Notes under the pieces: model-generated
Told to the model about the DNA's origin: nothing
Database searches by the model: none
Seen by the model: the letters and a program-made list of their open reading frames with translations, nothing else
Assembly (NCBI GenBank): GCA_016716565.1
Contig: JADJWC010000002.1
Span: forward strand, 62,001 to 126,000
Direction of reading: 5' to 3'
Origin: a bacterium
GTDB taxonomy: Bacteria; Bacteroidota; Ignavibacteria; Ignavibacteriales; Ignavibacteriaceae
DNA length: 64,000 nt
Shown: one piece after another, positions 53,939 through 62,059 of the stretch
How positions within the stretch are numbered: the first letter of the stretch is position 1
Layout: each line of letters opens with the position of its first letter
Translations under genes and position numbers: made by a program

Positions 53939-56900
53939 TCACTTTTTCGATTCATCCGGAGCTGGTGGTACAACGATCTTCTTCCTCGGATTGTTTTTCA
54001 ACTCTTCCAGTAAGACTTCCACCGCTTTTTCAAGTGAAGGATCTCTTCCCTGAACAACCAGGTCAGCACGGTCATCGATTTCTATATCAGGATAAACACC
54101 TTCATTTTCAATAGCCCAGTTGCCATTAGTATCTAAAAATCTAAAAACAGGAATATTAATGTTGCCGCCATCCATCAAATTAGGATTTCCGGAAATTCCG
54201 ATAAGTCCTCCCCAGGTTCTGGTACCGATTATTTTTCCCAATCCTTCTTTTCTGAAATAATACGGAAATGCATCACCGCCGGAACTTGAATAACCATTTA
54301 TGAGGCAAGCTTTTGGTCCGTCATGAACAAATCCCGGAACAGGAATTGGTTCAGTCCCGCGTCGTGTCCAATAGTTTAAAGTCTTTCTTGAAACTAATTC
54401 AATCATTCTATCCGGCACGAATCCTCCGCCGTTGTAACGGTCGTCTATAATTAAAGCTTCTTTGTTTGTCTGAGGATAAAAATATTTGAAGAGTTCTCTG
54501 TTCCCTTCTGTTGCGGTGTTTGGAATGTGAATGTATCCAATTTTTCCGCCTGATAATTCATCAACCATTTTCATGCGTGAATTTACCCAATCAAGATAAA
54601 ACAGGTTTTGTTCGCTCTTGACCGGTTTTACTTTTTCTTCTCTTGCACCTTCTTTCGATGGTTTAGAATTAACAAGAAGTGTTACAACTTTATCTGCTTT
54701 GTTTTCAAGATATTTGTACGGATTTATGTCAGCAGACAACTCGTGACCATCGATAGCAATTATAAAATCTCCTTCTTTTACACTAACTCCATACTCTGTT
54801 AACGGTGATCGAAAATCTGAATGCCAGTTTTCACCTTTGAATATTTTTGTGATCTTATAGAAACCTGATGGATCAGCTTCAAGTTCGCAGCCAAGTAATC
54901 CACCATCTATTCTTTTAACTCTTTCAAAATCTCCCCAATCAACATAAGTGTGCCCCGCACTCAACTCACCAACCAGTTCGCCAAAAATGTAATCAAGATC
55001 CATTCTGTGAGAAAGATATGGAACAAGCTGTCCATATTTCTCCCGCATTTTGTCCCAATCATTACCATGCATTTTTTCATCATAGAACCAGTCACGCAAT
55101 AAACGCCAACCGTCAACATATATCTGTTTCCATTCTTCTTTTGGGAAAATTTTTATTTCCAGATTACTAAGATCTATTCTGCCATCCGTATTCTTCTGGT
55201 TTTCTTTAACGTCAACAATTCCATATTCACCAGCTTTGGCATACAATAATTTTTTACTATTGGATGAAACAACATAGTTACCAATATCTTCAAGCACTGT
55301 TACTTCTTTTTCATCTTCCTGGTTAAAGAATTTTAATTTTGAACCTGAGTCATCGCGATAGATATAGAGAACTCCTTTTTCTGCCTGATGAAGCGAACCA
55401 TAATTTCCTGATTTTCCGGGAAGGACTGCAATTCGATTTTCAAAATTTTCAGGATCGATTTTTACAACTACTTTTCCGGTATCTTTTTTATTATTCTGTT
55501 CACCATTTGTTTTTTCATCATCACTTTTTGGCTGGAATAATGCCGGGACATCATTATTCAGAGCAGCAGAATAAACTCGTGTCGGATTCGTATAAACATA
55601 ATTGAATTCCCAGTTGCTGAATTTCAGATTAAAATCACGGTTTGAGAAGAAATACAGATAATTTCCATCTCTGCTGAAAACAGGATTGAATTCATTTGTC
55701 AGATCGCTTGTAAGCTGCATAGTTTTTTTCTGGTCAATTGAATATACCCATATCGAACTCATACGTGATTCACTTCCCTTTGTGTATGTCAGCCACTTAC
55801 TGTCCGGTGACCATTGATAGTCTCTGATGTCATTATAATTGCTTTGATCAACTTCAGTAGTGCTTCCTGTATTTACATCGACATACCACAACTTCTGATT
55901 CTTATCTGAATATGCAAGCTTTTTGCTGTCAGGTGACCAAACAGGAGCAAATCGCCAGATAGTTCCGTCCTTTGTAATTTGTTTTTCTTCACCTTTGCCA
56001 TCACTTGCTTTCATAAAAATTTCGTACTCGCCCTTACGGTCAGAAAGATATGCGATCCATTTTCCATCAGGAGACCATACAGGATCAATTTCTCTTATAC
56101 CGGGAGTTTGCGTGATGTTTACTATCTCACCATTCTCTGCAGGAACAGTAAATACATCTCCTCTTGCTTCAAGTAAGGCTCTTTTTCCGGTTGGAGAAAT
56201 CTCAAACCAGTTTACCTGACCCTTTAAATTTTTTATATAAGGAACAGTTCCCGGAAAATCCCCAAAAACCTTTATTTGGACTTGTTCATTTTTATTTGTT
56301 GATGGATCATATTTGTAAATATATCCCCCGTTTTCATAAACAATTTTATCATCGCCTGCACTTGGCCATAGAACATCGTAATTATCAAAATCGCTGACAG
56401 CAGAAGTTTGTTTTGAAGAAAGATCGTAAGAATAAAGATTAAGAGTACCAGTTCTGTCAGATGTAAAATAAATTTTTTCTCCAACCCACATCGGCTGATT
56501 ATCAGTTCCAAGCCAGTCGGTGATTTTTTCTGTGGTATTATTTTTTAAGTCGTAAATCCAAACATCCTGTGCACGACCGCCGCGGTATCTTTTCCAAGTT
56601 CGCCATTCTCTTTCAATCGGAGTGTAAACCATTTTTGTTCCATCAGGAGATAACATTCCTCCTCCGCCTTCAGGAATTTGTAATGGAGTTTCAAATCCAC
56701 CATCAACCGGAACGAGAAAATATTTTCCCATTCTTTCACCCCAGGGAAGTCGGTTCCCACGAAAAAGAACATTCTTTCCATCCGGTGTCCAGTCGAGAAC
56801 CTGGTAATCAAATCCACCGCGCGGCGGCATAACTCCAACATCATTGTAGTAAGTTAACTGAGTCGGAGCTCCGCCTTCAACCGGAATAATGTGAACCTGC

Positions 56901-57163
56901 CGGTTCCCTGAATATTCACCAGAGAATGCAATCCACTTTCCATCAGAATAAAATTTTGGAAATATTTCAATTCCTTCGTGAGATGTTAACTGACTTGCAG
57001 TTCCACCGTTTGAATCTACAATCCAGATATCACCTGCATAAACAAAAGCAATTTTATCTTTGCTGATATCAGGAAAACGAAGAAGACGGGTTAGTTCTTT
57101 ATCTTGTGAAAAAATATTAATTGAGCAACTTAAAATGAGAAAAAATGAGAATACGATTTTCAT
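53939..57163 (-). CDS. Tricorn-like S41 serine protease with TolB-type propeller
   Basis: 1074 residues. Signal peptide (1-19, ending NIFSQ). Residues about 25-640 are TolB/WD40-like beta-propeller blades, with SPDGKWIAYLSDRKGEYEIF and WSPDSKKLAYSDKNQKLWYV. Then a PDZ-like region (about 770-840) and an S41 C-terminal protease core with catalytic serine in NGYSSSGGDAFPYYFRKEG and GTRTWGGLIGISGNP, and a C-terminal LEELKNNPRKKIVVPP. This is the tricorn-protease/C-terminal processing layout. It degrades peptides in the periplasm, presumably. It is the last gene on this minus-strand stretch, with the palindromic element just downstream. Confidence 0.88.
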   Translation of the reverse strand: MKIVFSFFLILSCSINIFSQDKELTRLLRFPDISKDKIAFVYAGDIWIVDSNGGTASQLTSHEGIEIFPKFYSDGKWIAFSGEYSGNRQVHIIPVEGGAPTQLTYYNDVGVMPPRGGFDYQVLDWTPDGKNVLFRGNRLPWGERMGKYFLVPVDGGFETPLQIPEGGGGMLSPDGTKMVYTPIEREWRTWKRYRGGRAQDVWIYDLKNNTTEKITDWLGTDNQPMWVGEKIYFTSDRTGTLNLYSYDLSSKQTSAVSDFDNYDVLWPSAGDDKIVYENGGYIYKYDPSTNKNEQVQIKVFGDFPGTVPYIKNLKGQVNWFEISPTGKRALLEARGDVFTVPAENGEIVNITQTPGIREIDPVWSPDGKWIAYLSDRKGEYEIFMKASDGKGEEKQITKDGTIWRFAPVWSPDSKKLAYSDKNQKLWYVDVNTGSTTEVDQSNYNDIRDYQWSPDSKWLTYTKGSESRMSSIWVYSIDQKKTMQLTSDLTNEFNPVFSRDGNYLYFFSNRDFNLKFSNWEFNYVYTNPTRVYSAALNNDVPALFQPKSDDEKTNGEQNNKKDTGKVVVKIDPENFENRIAVLPGKSGNYGSLHQAEKGVLYIYRDDSGSKLKFFNQEDEKEVTVLEDIGNYVVSSNSKKLLYAKAGEYGIVDVKENQKNTDGRIDLSNLEIKIFPKEEWKQIYVDGWRLLRDWFYDEKMHGNDWDKMREKYGQLVPYLSHRMDLDYIFGELVGELSAGHTYVDWGDFERVKRIDGGLLGCELEADPSGFYKITKIFKGENWHSDFRSPLTEYGVSVKEGDFIIAIDGHELSADINPYKYLENKADKVVTLLVNSKPSKEGAREEKVKPVKSEQNLFYLDWVNSRMKMVDELSGGKIGYIHIPNTATEGNRELFKYFYPQTNKEALIIDDRYNGGGFVPDRMIELVSRKTLNYWTRRGTEPIPVPGFVHDGPKACLINGYSSSGGDAFPYYFRKEGLGKIIGTRTWGGLIGISGNPNLMDGGNINIPVFRFLDTNGNWAIENEGVYPDIEIDDRADLVVQGRDPSLEKAVEVLLEELKNNPRKKIVVPPAPDESKK

Positions 57164-57273
57164 TTGGACTCCGGGAATCTGAAAGAGATTATATTTTTAT
57201 TTTTGGTTGGTTCATTTGATTTTGCACATGCAATATAAGCCAATCATAGAATTTTTCTGATACCATTTATCAT

Positions 57274-57308
57274 AAAAAAACCCCTGCTCTGAACTTGTGA
57301 GCAGGGGT
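57274..57308 (-). terminator. Rho-independent terminator of the T9SS propeller gene
   Basis: On the minus strand ACCCCTGCTC, a 9-base loop, GAGCAGGGGT and a run of seven T. It starts 27 bases after the stop at 57335, a textbook terminator. Confidence 0.93.
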
Positions 57309-57334
57309 GTAGGTGCGCTGTACATTTGGAAGGA

Positions 57335-60300
57335 TTATTTCATCAGGATCATCTTCTTTGAATCGACAAAGTCTCCAGCGTTGATTTTATATATGTACAC
57401 TCCCGATGCAATTGTTGAAGCATCGAAGCTGACCTCATAATTTCCTGCTGGTTTATCTTCATTTACTAACTTTTTAACTTCTCGCCCCAGCACATCGTAA
57501 ACTGTAATATTTACAAAATTATTTTGTGCAATTGAATACTTTATTCTTGTTACAGGGTTGAAAGGATTTGGATAGTTCTGCTGTAGTGAAAATTCAATAG
57601 GTGCATTGTCACCGCTTACCATAAATTTGGTAATATTTGGATTATCTATAACAGTATTTTCACCAGGCTTAAGTTTCGTATTAATCACTTTCCCGCTCTC
57701 ATCCATCAGTTTGATATCAATTTCTTCTACACTTACTGTAACCGGATAGACTACGCCACTCATTTCAATAGTCTGGATTGCACTGTTTATATCTTCTGCT
57801 ATTCTTCCACTTGAGAACCTGAGATCATACATTCCAGATGGTGGTGCTGGAGGTAGTTCGTAATGATTTAAATCAACCTGGCCTTTTACTGAGTATAATG
57901 TGTAGCTTACTCCGGCTGCATCTGTAATTATGATTCTTCCCCAATCTTCCGGGAACCATTCTACTGATTCTGTACCTTTAGCCAAGGCTTCAGGTATTAT
58001 TATCTGACCTGCACCACTGAGCTTTATCCAGTATCCATAGCCAGGATCTATTGATGTTGCTGTCAAATATCCACCTGAATACTTGTATATCGGTCCAGTC
58101 TGAAGTCCTGGTGGATTAGTAGTTATTAGTGATGCTGTTGCAGAGATTTCATATCCTCCAAATAAATTCCAGCCTGCACTTGCATTTATTGGATCGTGAG
58201 GTACTATCTGTATTCCTTCTATCGGCCATTCATCTCCGCTATTGTACGTTCTGGCTCCAGTATGCTTCATCCAATATCCGATTCCAGGGACTGCATCGGT
58301 AACGGGCAGATATCCTCCTGCATACTTAAATACATTAGCACTTTGATCTCTATATGCCCACCAGGTATTTACATTTTGATCTGGTGAGTTTAATCCAGGT
58401 ATTGAAACGATGTTCCAACCATTGCTTATGTTTACTGATAATTGAAATGTTGTTGGTCGTTCATATTTAATATAAAGTGAAGTGATGGATGGATCTGTTA
58501 TTGTATAACTGCTTTGATTTCTCATATCCACATTAATAATATTTCCATTTATTACATCCGTTAATAGAAAAGTGCCTGAGGGAAATCCTAGAGTATCCCA
58601 AATGAATGTCATTGGATAACCAGAAGGGCCTGGTTGAAATGCCAGTGTCCATGTTACTTCTGTTTCTGTGCTGTCTCTTATATCAATTAAAGAACTTACT
58701 TCAGGAACTGTTGGTAAAATAAATCTCGCATCAAAAGTACCAACAGGTGGTACGGGCGGTAAAATTTGTTCTCCAAAAGTTGTATCTATTCCATTTGTAG
58801 CAGTAGGTCTTTGCCCAAATTGTAACTCAATTTCTGAATCAGTTCCACCCACATCCCTCAGTGCTATTGGTATTACGTAATCTCCTATAATTGCCGGTGG
58901 CCTTACTTCAACTGTTAAAGTACATTCGACTGCTGCTGCATAATCATCTACTATAGTAAATACTATTTCGTGAAAACCAATATTTGCTGGAGTCGGAGTC
59001 CATGAGAATTCACTGCTTACAGGATTTCCGGTGATAGGCAGTGGAGGATTCATTGATGAAAGAAATGGTAAGCCGCTTACGTCAAGCACAACAAAATCTC
59101 CCGGGTCAGGGTCTCCTGCCTGGACTGTAAATGTAATTGGAGTTCCTGCTATAACAGGTAATATCTCTCCACAAGCTGGTGTTTCTCCATAGAATATCGG
59201 TATTGTATTAGAAACTGCATCTCTATATAAAACTAAATTAGGATGATGCTCTCCGCTAGCTTGAAAGAAATCTCCACCAAGATACAAGTCTGTTCCAACC
59301 CTGGTAATTGCTTTAACATAACTACCGTTGAAATCAAGATCCCAGTCTGGATCAACATTACCAGTAGTATTATTCAATTTTGCAACCTTGTTTATTGAGC
59401 CGCCACCAATTGTTGAAAAATTTCCACCGACATAAACATAGTTCCCAGCACTAAGAATGCTTTTGACATCACTGTTTGACCCTGGAGTCCAGTCAGCATC
59501 GAGTTCAGAACCAGTTTCATCTACCTCTAACTTTGCAAGACGGTTTCTGGTTTCACTTTCAATAGTTGTAAAAACTCCACCAACATAAATATGATCTTCA
59601 CTATTGGCTATAGTGTTAACTGTTCCATTTGCATCAGCTTTCCAGCCTGTTACAACTTCTCCATCAGAATTTAATTTTGCTAAACGTTGTCTTGTAGTTG
59701 GAGTTATACCGATTGATGTAAAACTTCCACCTACATAAATATAGTCTCCTCTTACTGCAATTGTCTGAACAGTATTATTTGGATTTGGCTTCCAGGTAGA
59801 ATTAATATCCCCAGTAGAAATGTCAAACTTCGCAAGACGGTCAATATCCGAATAGCCTCCTATTGAGGTAAATGCACCGCCAACAAACATATCATTTCCA
59901 CTTATAGCCATTGTGTAAACTGTACCTCCGGTTGGGTTTGGATTCCAGGATAGAGCTGCACCGGTTGTAGGATCTAACTGGGCAAGTACCCTCCTTGGCT
60001 CACCACCTACTGTTGTAAAACCACCACAGATATAAATGTCACTTCCATTCAATACTATTCCTTCAATCTGATAATCAGTATCAGGATCCCAGGTTTCATC
60101 TAAAGTACCACCATGTGCACCACCAAGTCTAAATAATCTAGCAATATTATTTCTTGGTTCACCGCCAATTGTTACAAAACTTCCACCAGCATATATGTTA
60201 TCTGCATCTGCAGCAATCTCTTTGACTTCTCCGCTTGCATTAGGATTCCAGTCTAGATCTAAGTCCACAGTACTAGTAATATTGAATTTTGCGATTCTAT

Positions 60301-61381
60301 ATCTTGAATAGCTACCAACTGTTTTAAACAATCCACCTGCATAAAGACTAGACCCACCAATTGCGATCGTTATGACTGAAGCATCTATATTCGGATTCCA
60401 GCCATCAGCCTCTCCTTCCACATTTATTCTGGCTAAACGATTCCTAGTTGTTGGAGTTTCGCCGATTGTCGTAAAATCTCCACCAACATAAACAAAGCTT
60501 TCATGAACTGCTATTGAATGAATCTTGCCACCTTGACCCGGGTTCCAATCCGGATCAACACTACCGGCGGTATTGTTCAACTTGGCAATACAATTTCTAG
60601 ATACGCCACCAATTGTAGAAAAATTTCCACCGACATAAACATCATCATCATCATCACTTATTGCAATTGTATAGACAGCATTATTCGCACTTGGATCCCA
60701 GGAATCAAGAAATCCGCTACTATTGAATTTTGCAAGACCGCTTCTTGTGTATGGAGTTCCGTCCACTGTTATTGTCCAAAAGCCTCCACCAACATAAACT
60801 TCTCCAGTACTTGAAACTTCAATTGTATAAACAATTTGGTTTGCACTCGGACTCCAGGTTGGATCCAAATTACCGGTTGTTAAATCAAATTTTGCTAGAC
60901 GGATTCGTGAAGTACTGCCGATAGAAGTAAATTGACCACCTATGTAAATATTATTCCCGCTAACTGCAATTGCTTCTACTGTAAGGCTAGGATCTGGATT
61001 CCAGGGATGAACTGTTCCATCAGCATTTATTCGTGCTAAGTTCTTTCTCGCAAAAGTCTCTCCATCTTTATACAACTCGTTAAAACCTCCACCAATTAAC
61101 CATCCACCAGAACCATCAGGTTCAACACAATGGATGAATCCGTTTACTTTTGGAAACGTTAAATTCGGAAAGTCTGAAGCTGCTGTAAGATTAGCACCAT
61201 AGCCGGTATTTGGACCTACAACTCCAAATCCTCCTCCAATATAAATGTATTCCTCGCTTACAGCCATTGATTTTACAATTCCATCTGCAATCCACAAATC
61301 CGGATCCGGTTCATAAGGTTGTGCAAATACAACCGATGTTAAAGCAGCAAAAAAAACTGCGATTGAAATAAATGTTTTCAT
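57335..61381 (-). CDS. Giant secreted beta-propeller (delta-60 repeats) with T9SS sorting domain
   Basis: 1348 residues. Signal peptide (1-20, ending VVFAQ). Residues about 20-725 are some 14 delta-60-type propeller repeats of about 50 residues with the core [IV]Y[IV]GGxFxxIG and xRxRLAKxD, such as VYVGGNFSTIGGVSRNCIAK and IYVGGSFTSIGITPTTRQRL. Then an Ig/HYR-like domain (about 735-840), a long region with WWAYRDQS and SGGYLPVTDAVPGIGYW-type repeats (about 985-1100), and a type A T9SS C-terminal domain (about 1270-1348: QQNYPNPFNPVTRI, GREVKKLVNEDKPAG, ASGVYIYKINAG). Predicted to be exported across the outer membrane by the type IX system. A GGAGG ribosome site precedes the start. Ligand unknown. 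Confidence 0.88.
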   Translation of the reverse strand: MKTFISIAVFFAALTSVVFAQPYEPDPDLWIADGIVKSMAVSEEYIYIGGGFGVVGPNTGYGANLTAASDFPNLTFPKVNGFIHCVEPDGSGGWLIGGGFNELYKDGETFARKNLARINADGTVHPWNPDPSLTVEAIAVSGNNIYIGGQFTSIGSTSRIRLAKFDLTTGNLDPTWSPSANQIVYTIEVSSTGEVYVGGGFWTITVDGTPYTRSGLAKFNSSGFLDSWDPSANNAVYTIAISDDDDDVYVGGNFSTIGGVSRNCIAKLNNTAGSVDPDWNPGQGGKIHSIAVHESFVYVGGDFTTIGETPTTRNRLARINVEGEADGWNPNIDASVITIAIGGSSLYAGGLFKTVGSYSRYRIAKFNITSTVDLDLDWNPNASGEVKEIAADADNIYAGGSFVTIGGEPRNNIARLFRLGGAHGGTLDETWDPDTDYQIEGIVLNGSDIYICGGFTTVGGEPRRVLAQLDPTTGAALSWNPNPTGGTVYTMAISGNDMFVGGAFTSIGGYSDIDRLAKFDISTGDINSTWKPNPNNTVQTIAVRGDYIYVGGSFTSIGITPTTRQRLAKLNSDGEVVTGWKADANGTVNTIANSEDHIYVGGVFTTIESETRNRLAKLEVDETGSELDADWTPGSNSDVKSILSAGNYVYVGGNFSTIGGGSINKVAKLNNTTGNVDPDWDLDFNGSYVKAITRVGTDLYLGGDFFQASGEHHPNLVLYRDAVSNTIPIFYGETPACGEILPVIAGTPITFTVQAGDPDPGDFVVLDVSGLPFLSSMNPPLPITGNPVSSEFSWTPTPANIGFHEIVFTIVDDYAAAVECTLTVEVRPPAIIGDYVIPIALRDVGGTDSEIELQFGQRPTATNGIDTTFGEQILPPVPPVGTFDARFILPTVPEVSSLIDIRDSTETEVTWTLAFQPGPSGYPMTFIWDTLGFPSGTFLLTDVINGNIINVDMRNQSSYTITDPSITSLYIKYERPTTFQLSVNISNGWNIVSIPGLNSPDQNVNTWWAYRDQSANVFKYAGGYLPVTDAVPGIGYWMKHTGARTYNSGDEWPIEGIQIVPHDPINASAGWNLFGGYEISATASLITTNPPGLQTGPIYKYSGGYLTATSIDPGYGYWIKLSGAGQIIIPEALAKGTESVEWFPEDWGRIIITDAAGVSYTLYSVKGQVDLNHYELPPAPPSGMYDLRFSSGRIAEDINSAIQTIEMSGVVYPVTVSVEEIDIKLMDESGKVINTKLKPGENTVIDNPNITKFMVSGDNAPIEFSLQQNYPNPFNPVTRIKYSIAQNNFVNITVYDVLGREVKKLVNEDKPAGNYEVSFDASTIASGVYIYKINAGDFVDSKKMILMK

Positions 61382-61385
61382 ATAA

Positions 61386-61390
61386 CCTCC
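61386..61390 (-). promoter_or_regulatory. Ribosome-binding site GGAGG
   Basis: GGAGG on the minus strand lies 4 bases before the ATG at 61379-61381 and confirms this start. Confidence 0.8.
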
Positions 61391-61524
61391 ATTTAGTGAT
61401 TAAATAAAATATTTGGTTAAAATTTTTACTTCTGGATCAGAAAGAGTTTGCGCACCTCCTTTCCCTGGTTTGATCCCTACGAATTATTGAGTGCGAAAAT
61501 AGATTTTAATGGAGGGGTCTGCTG

Positions 61525-61563
61525 TTGTTATTGTAACAATCTCAGGCGTTTTTGTAACAAAAA
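61525..61563. promoter_or_regulatory. Two near-palindromic sites TTGTTATTGTAACAA and TTTTTGTAACAAAAA
   Basis: Two related words, each containing TGTAACAA, with centres 24 bases apart and about 145-185 bases upstream of the T9SS propeller start. They may be operators for that gene. The spacing and AT-richness could also be chance. Confidence 0.35.
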
Positions 61564-61725
61564 GGAAATTATTTGAAGGAAATAGATAGAAATGCACGGT
61601 AGTCGCAACCTTCAGGTTGCGCTTGTTGGTCAATCTCGAAGGCTGGGGACTACGGTGAAGGGATTACGCTAATTATATTTTCATTGCTCTCAGCTAAAAC
61701 CCAGTTCAAGCCCGGCTTTTTCTAT

Positions 61726-61774
61726 CCCCGATCTACCCGTCTCACCTCGGTGAGCCGAGGTGGAAAGATCGGGG
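61726..61774. repeat. Compound hairpin repeat
   Basis: Outer CCCCGATCT/AGATCGGGG (61726-61734 and 61766-61774) and inner CACCTCGG/CCGAGGTG (61743-61750 and 61755-61762) are perfect inverted repeats with a 4-base loop. Confidence 0.85.
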
Positions 61775-61814
61775 CTAATATTTTTTAATTAAATTTTAGG
61801 GGTTGCAAAAATTG

Positions 61815-61834
61815 CCCCGACTTTCAAGTCGGGG
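61815..61834. repeat. Hairpin repeat
   Basis: CCCCGACTT, two bases, then AAGTCGGGG. It resembles the TCCCGAC/GTCGGGA hairpin at 62980-62996 inside the next gene. Confidence 0.8.
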
Positions 61835-61939
61835 AAAACTATCAAAACCACTAGCAATTTGGCTTTAGCCTAATTCCTCAGGCTACAATATTGTAGCCCT
61901 AGACTTCAGATTGTGTTAAGATCGTTTTATGTTTACCTC

Positions 61940-61980
61940 AAAAGGTTCTCTCGATACATTTCATTACTCGAGAACCTTTT
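61940..61980. repeat. Inverted repeat AAAAGGTTCTC
   Basis: AAAAGGTTCTC (61940-61950) and GAGAACCTTTT (61970-61980) are perfect inverted copies separated by 19 bases; it may help end the regulator transcript that reads leftward from 62060. Confidence 0.6.
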
Positions 61981-62059
61981 GTTCTACCTGGTTTTCGAGC
62001 TTGCCTGCTGCAAGCAGGTTTTTTCTGATGCAATCAGAAAAATTATCGAGAAAACATTT

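Larger units (their letters stand above)
61382..62059. other. 678-base spacer holding clustered palindromic repeats
   Basis: No convincing gene. It contains two palindrome-like words (61525-61539 and 61549-61563), a CGGTAGTC/GACTAC repeat (61597-61654), a compound hairpin (61726-61774), a CCCCGACTT hairpin (61815-61834), an AAAAGGTTCTC inverted repeat (61940-61980), and a CCTGCT-GCA-AGCAGG hairpin followed by T (about 62005-62025). Short frames here have no good start, composition or homology that I recognise. Confidence 0.7.

Noticed and set aside
61382..62059. Small protein genes in the spacer
   Set aside because: Short frames overlap palindromic repeats and have no ribosome site, no recognisable sequence and no conserved start.
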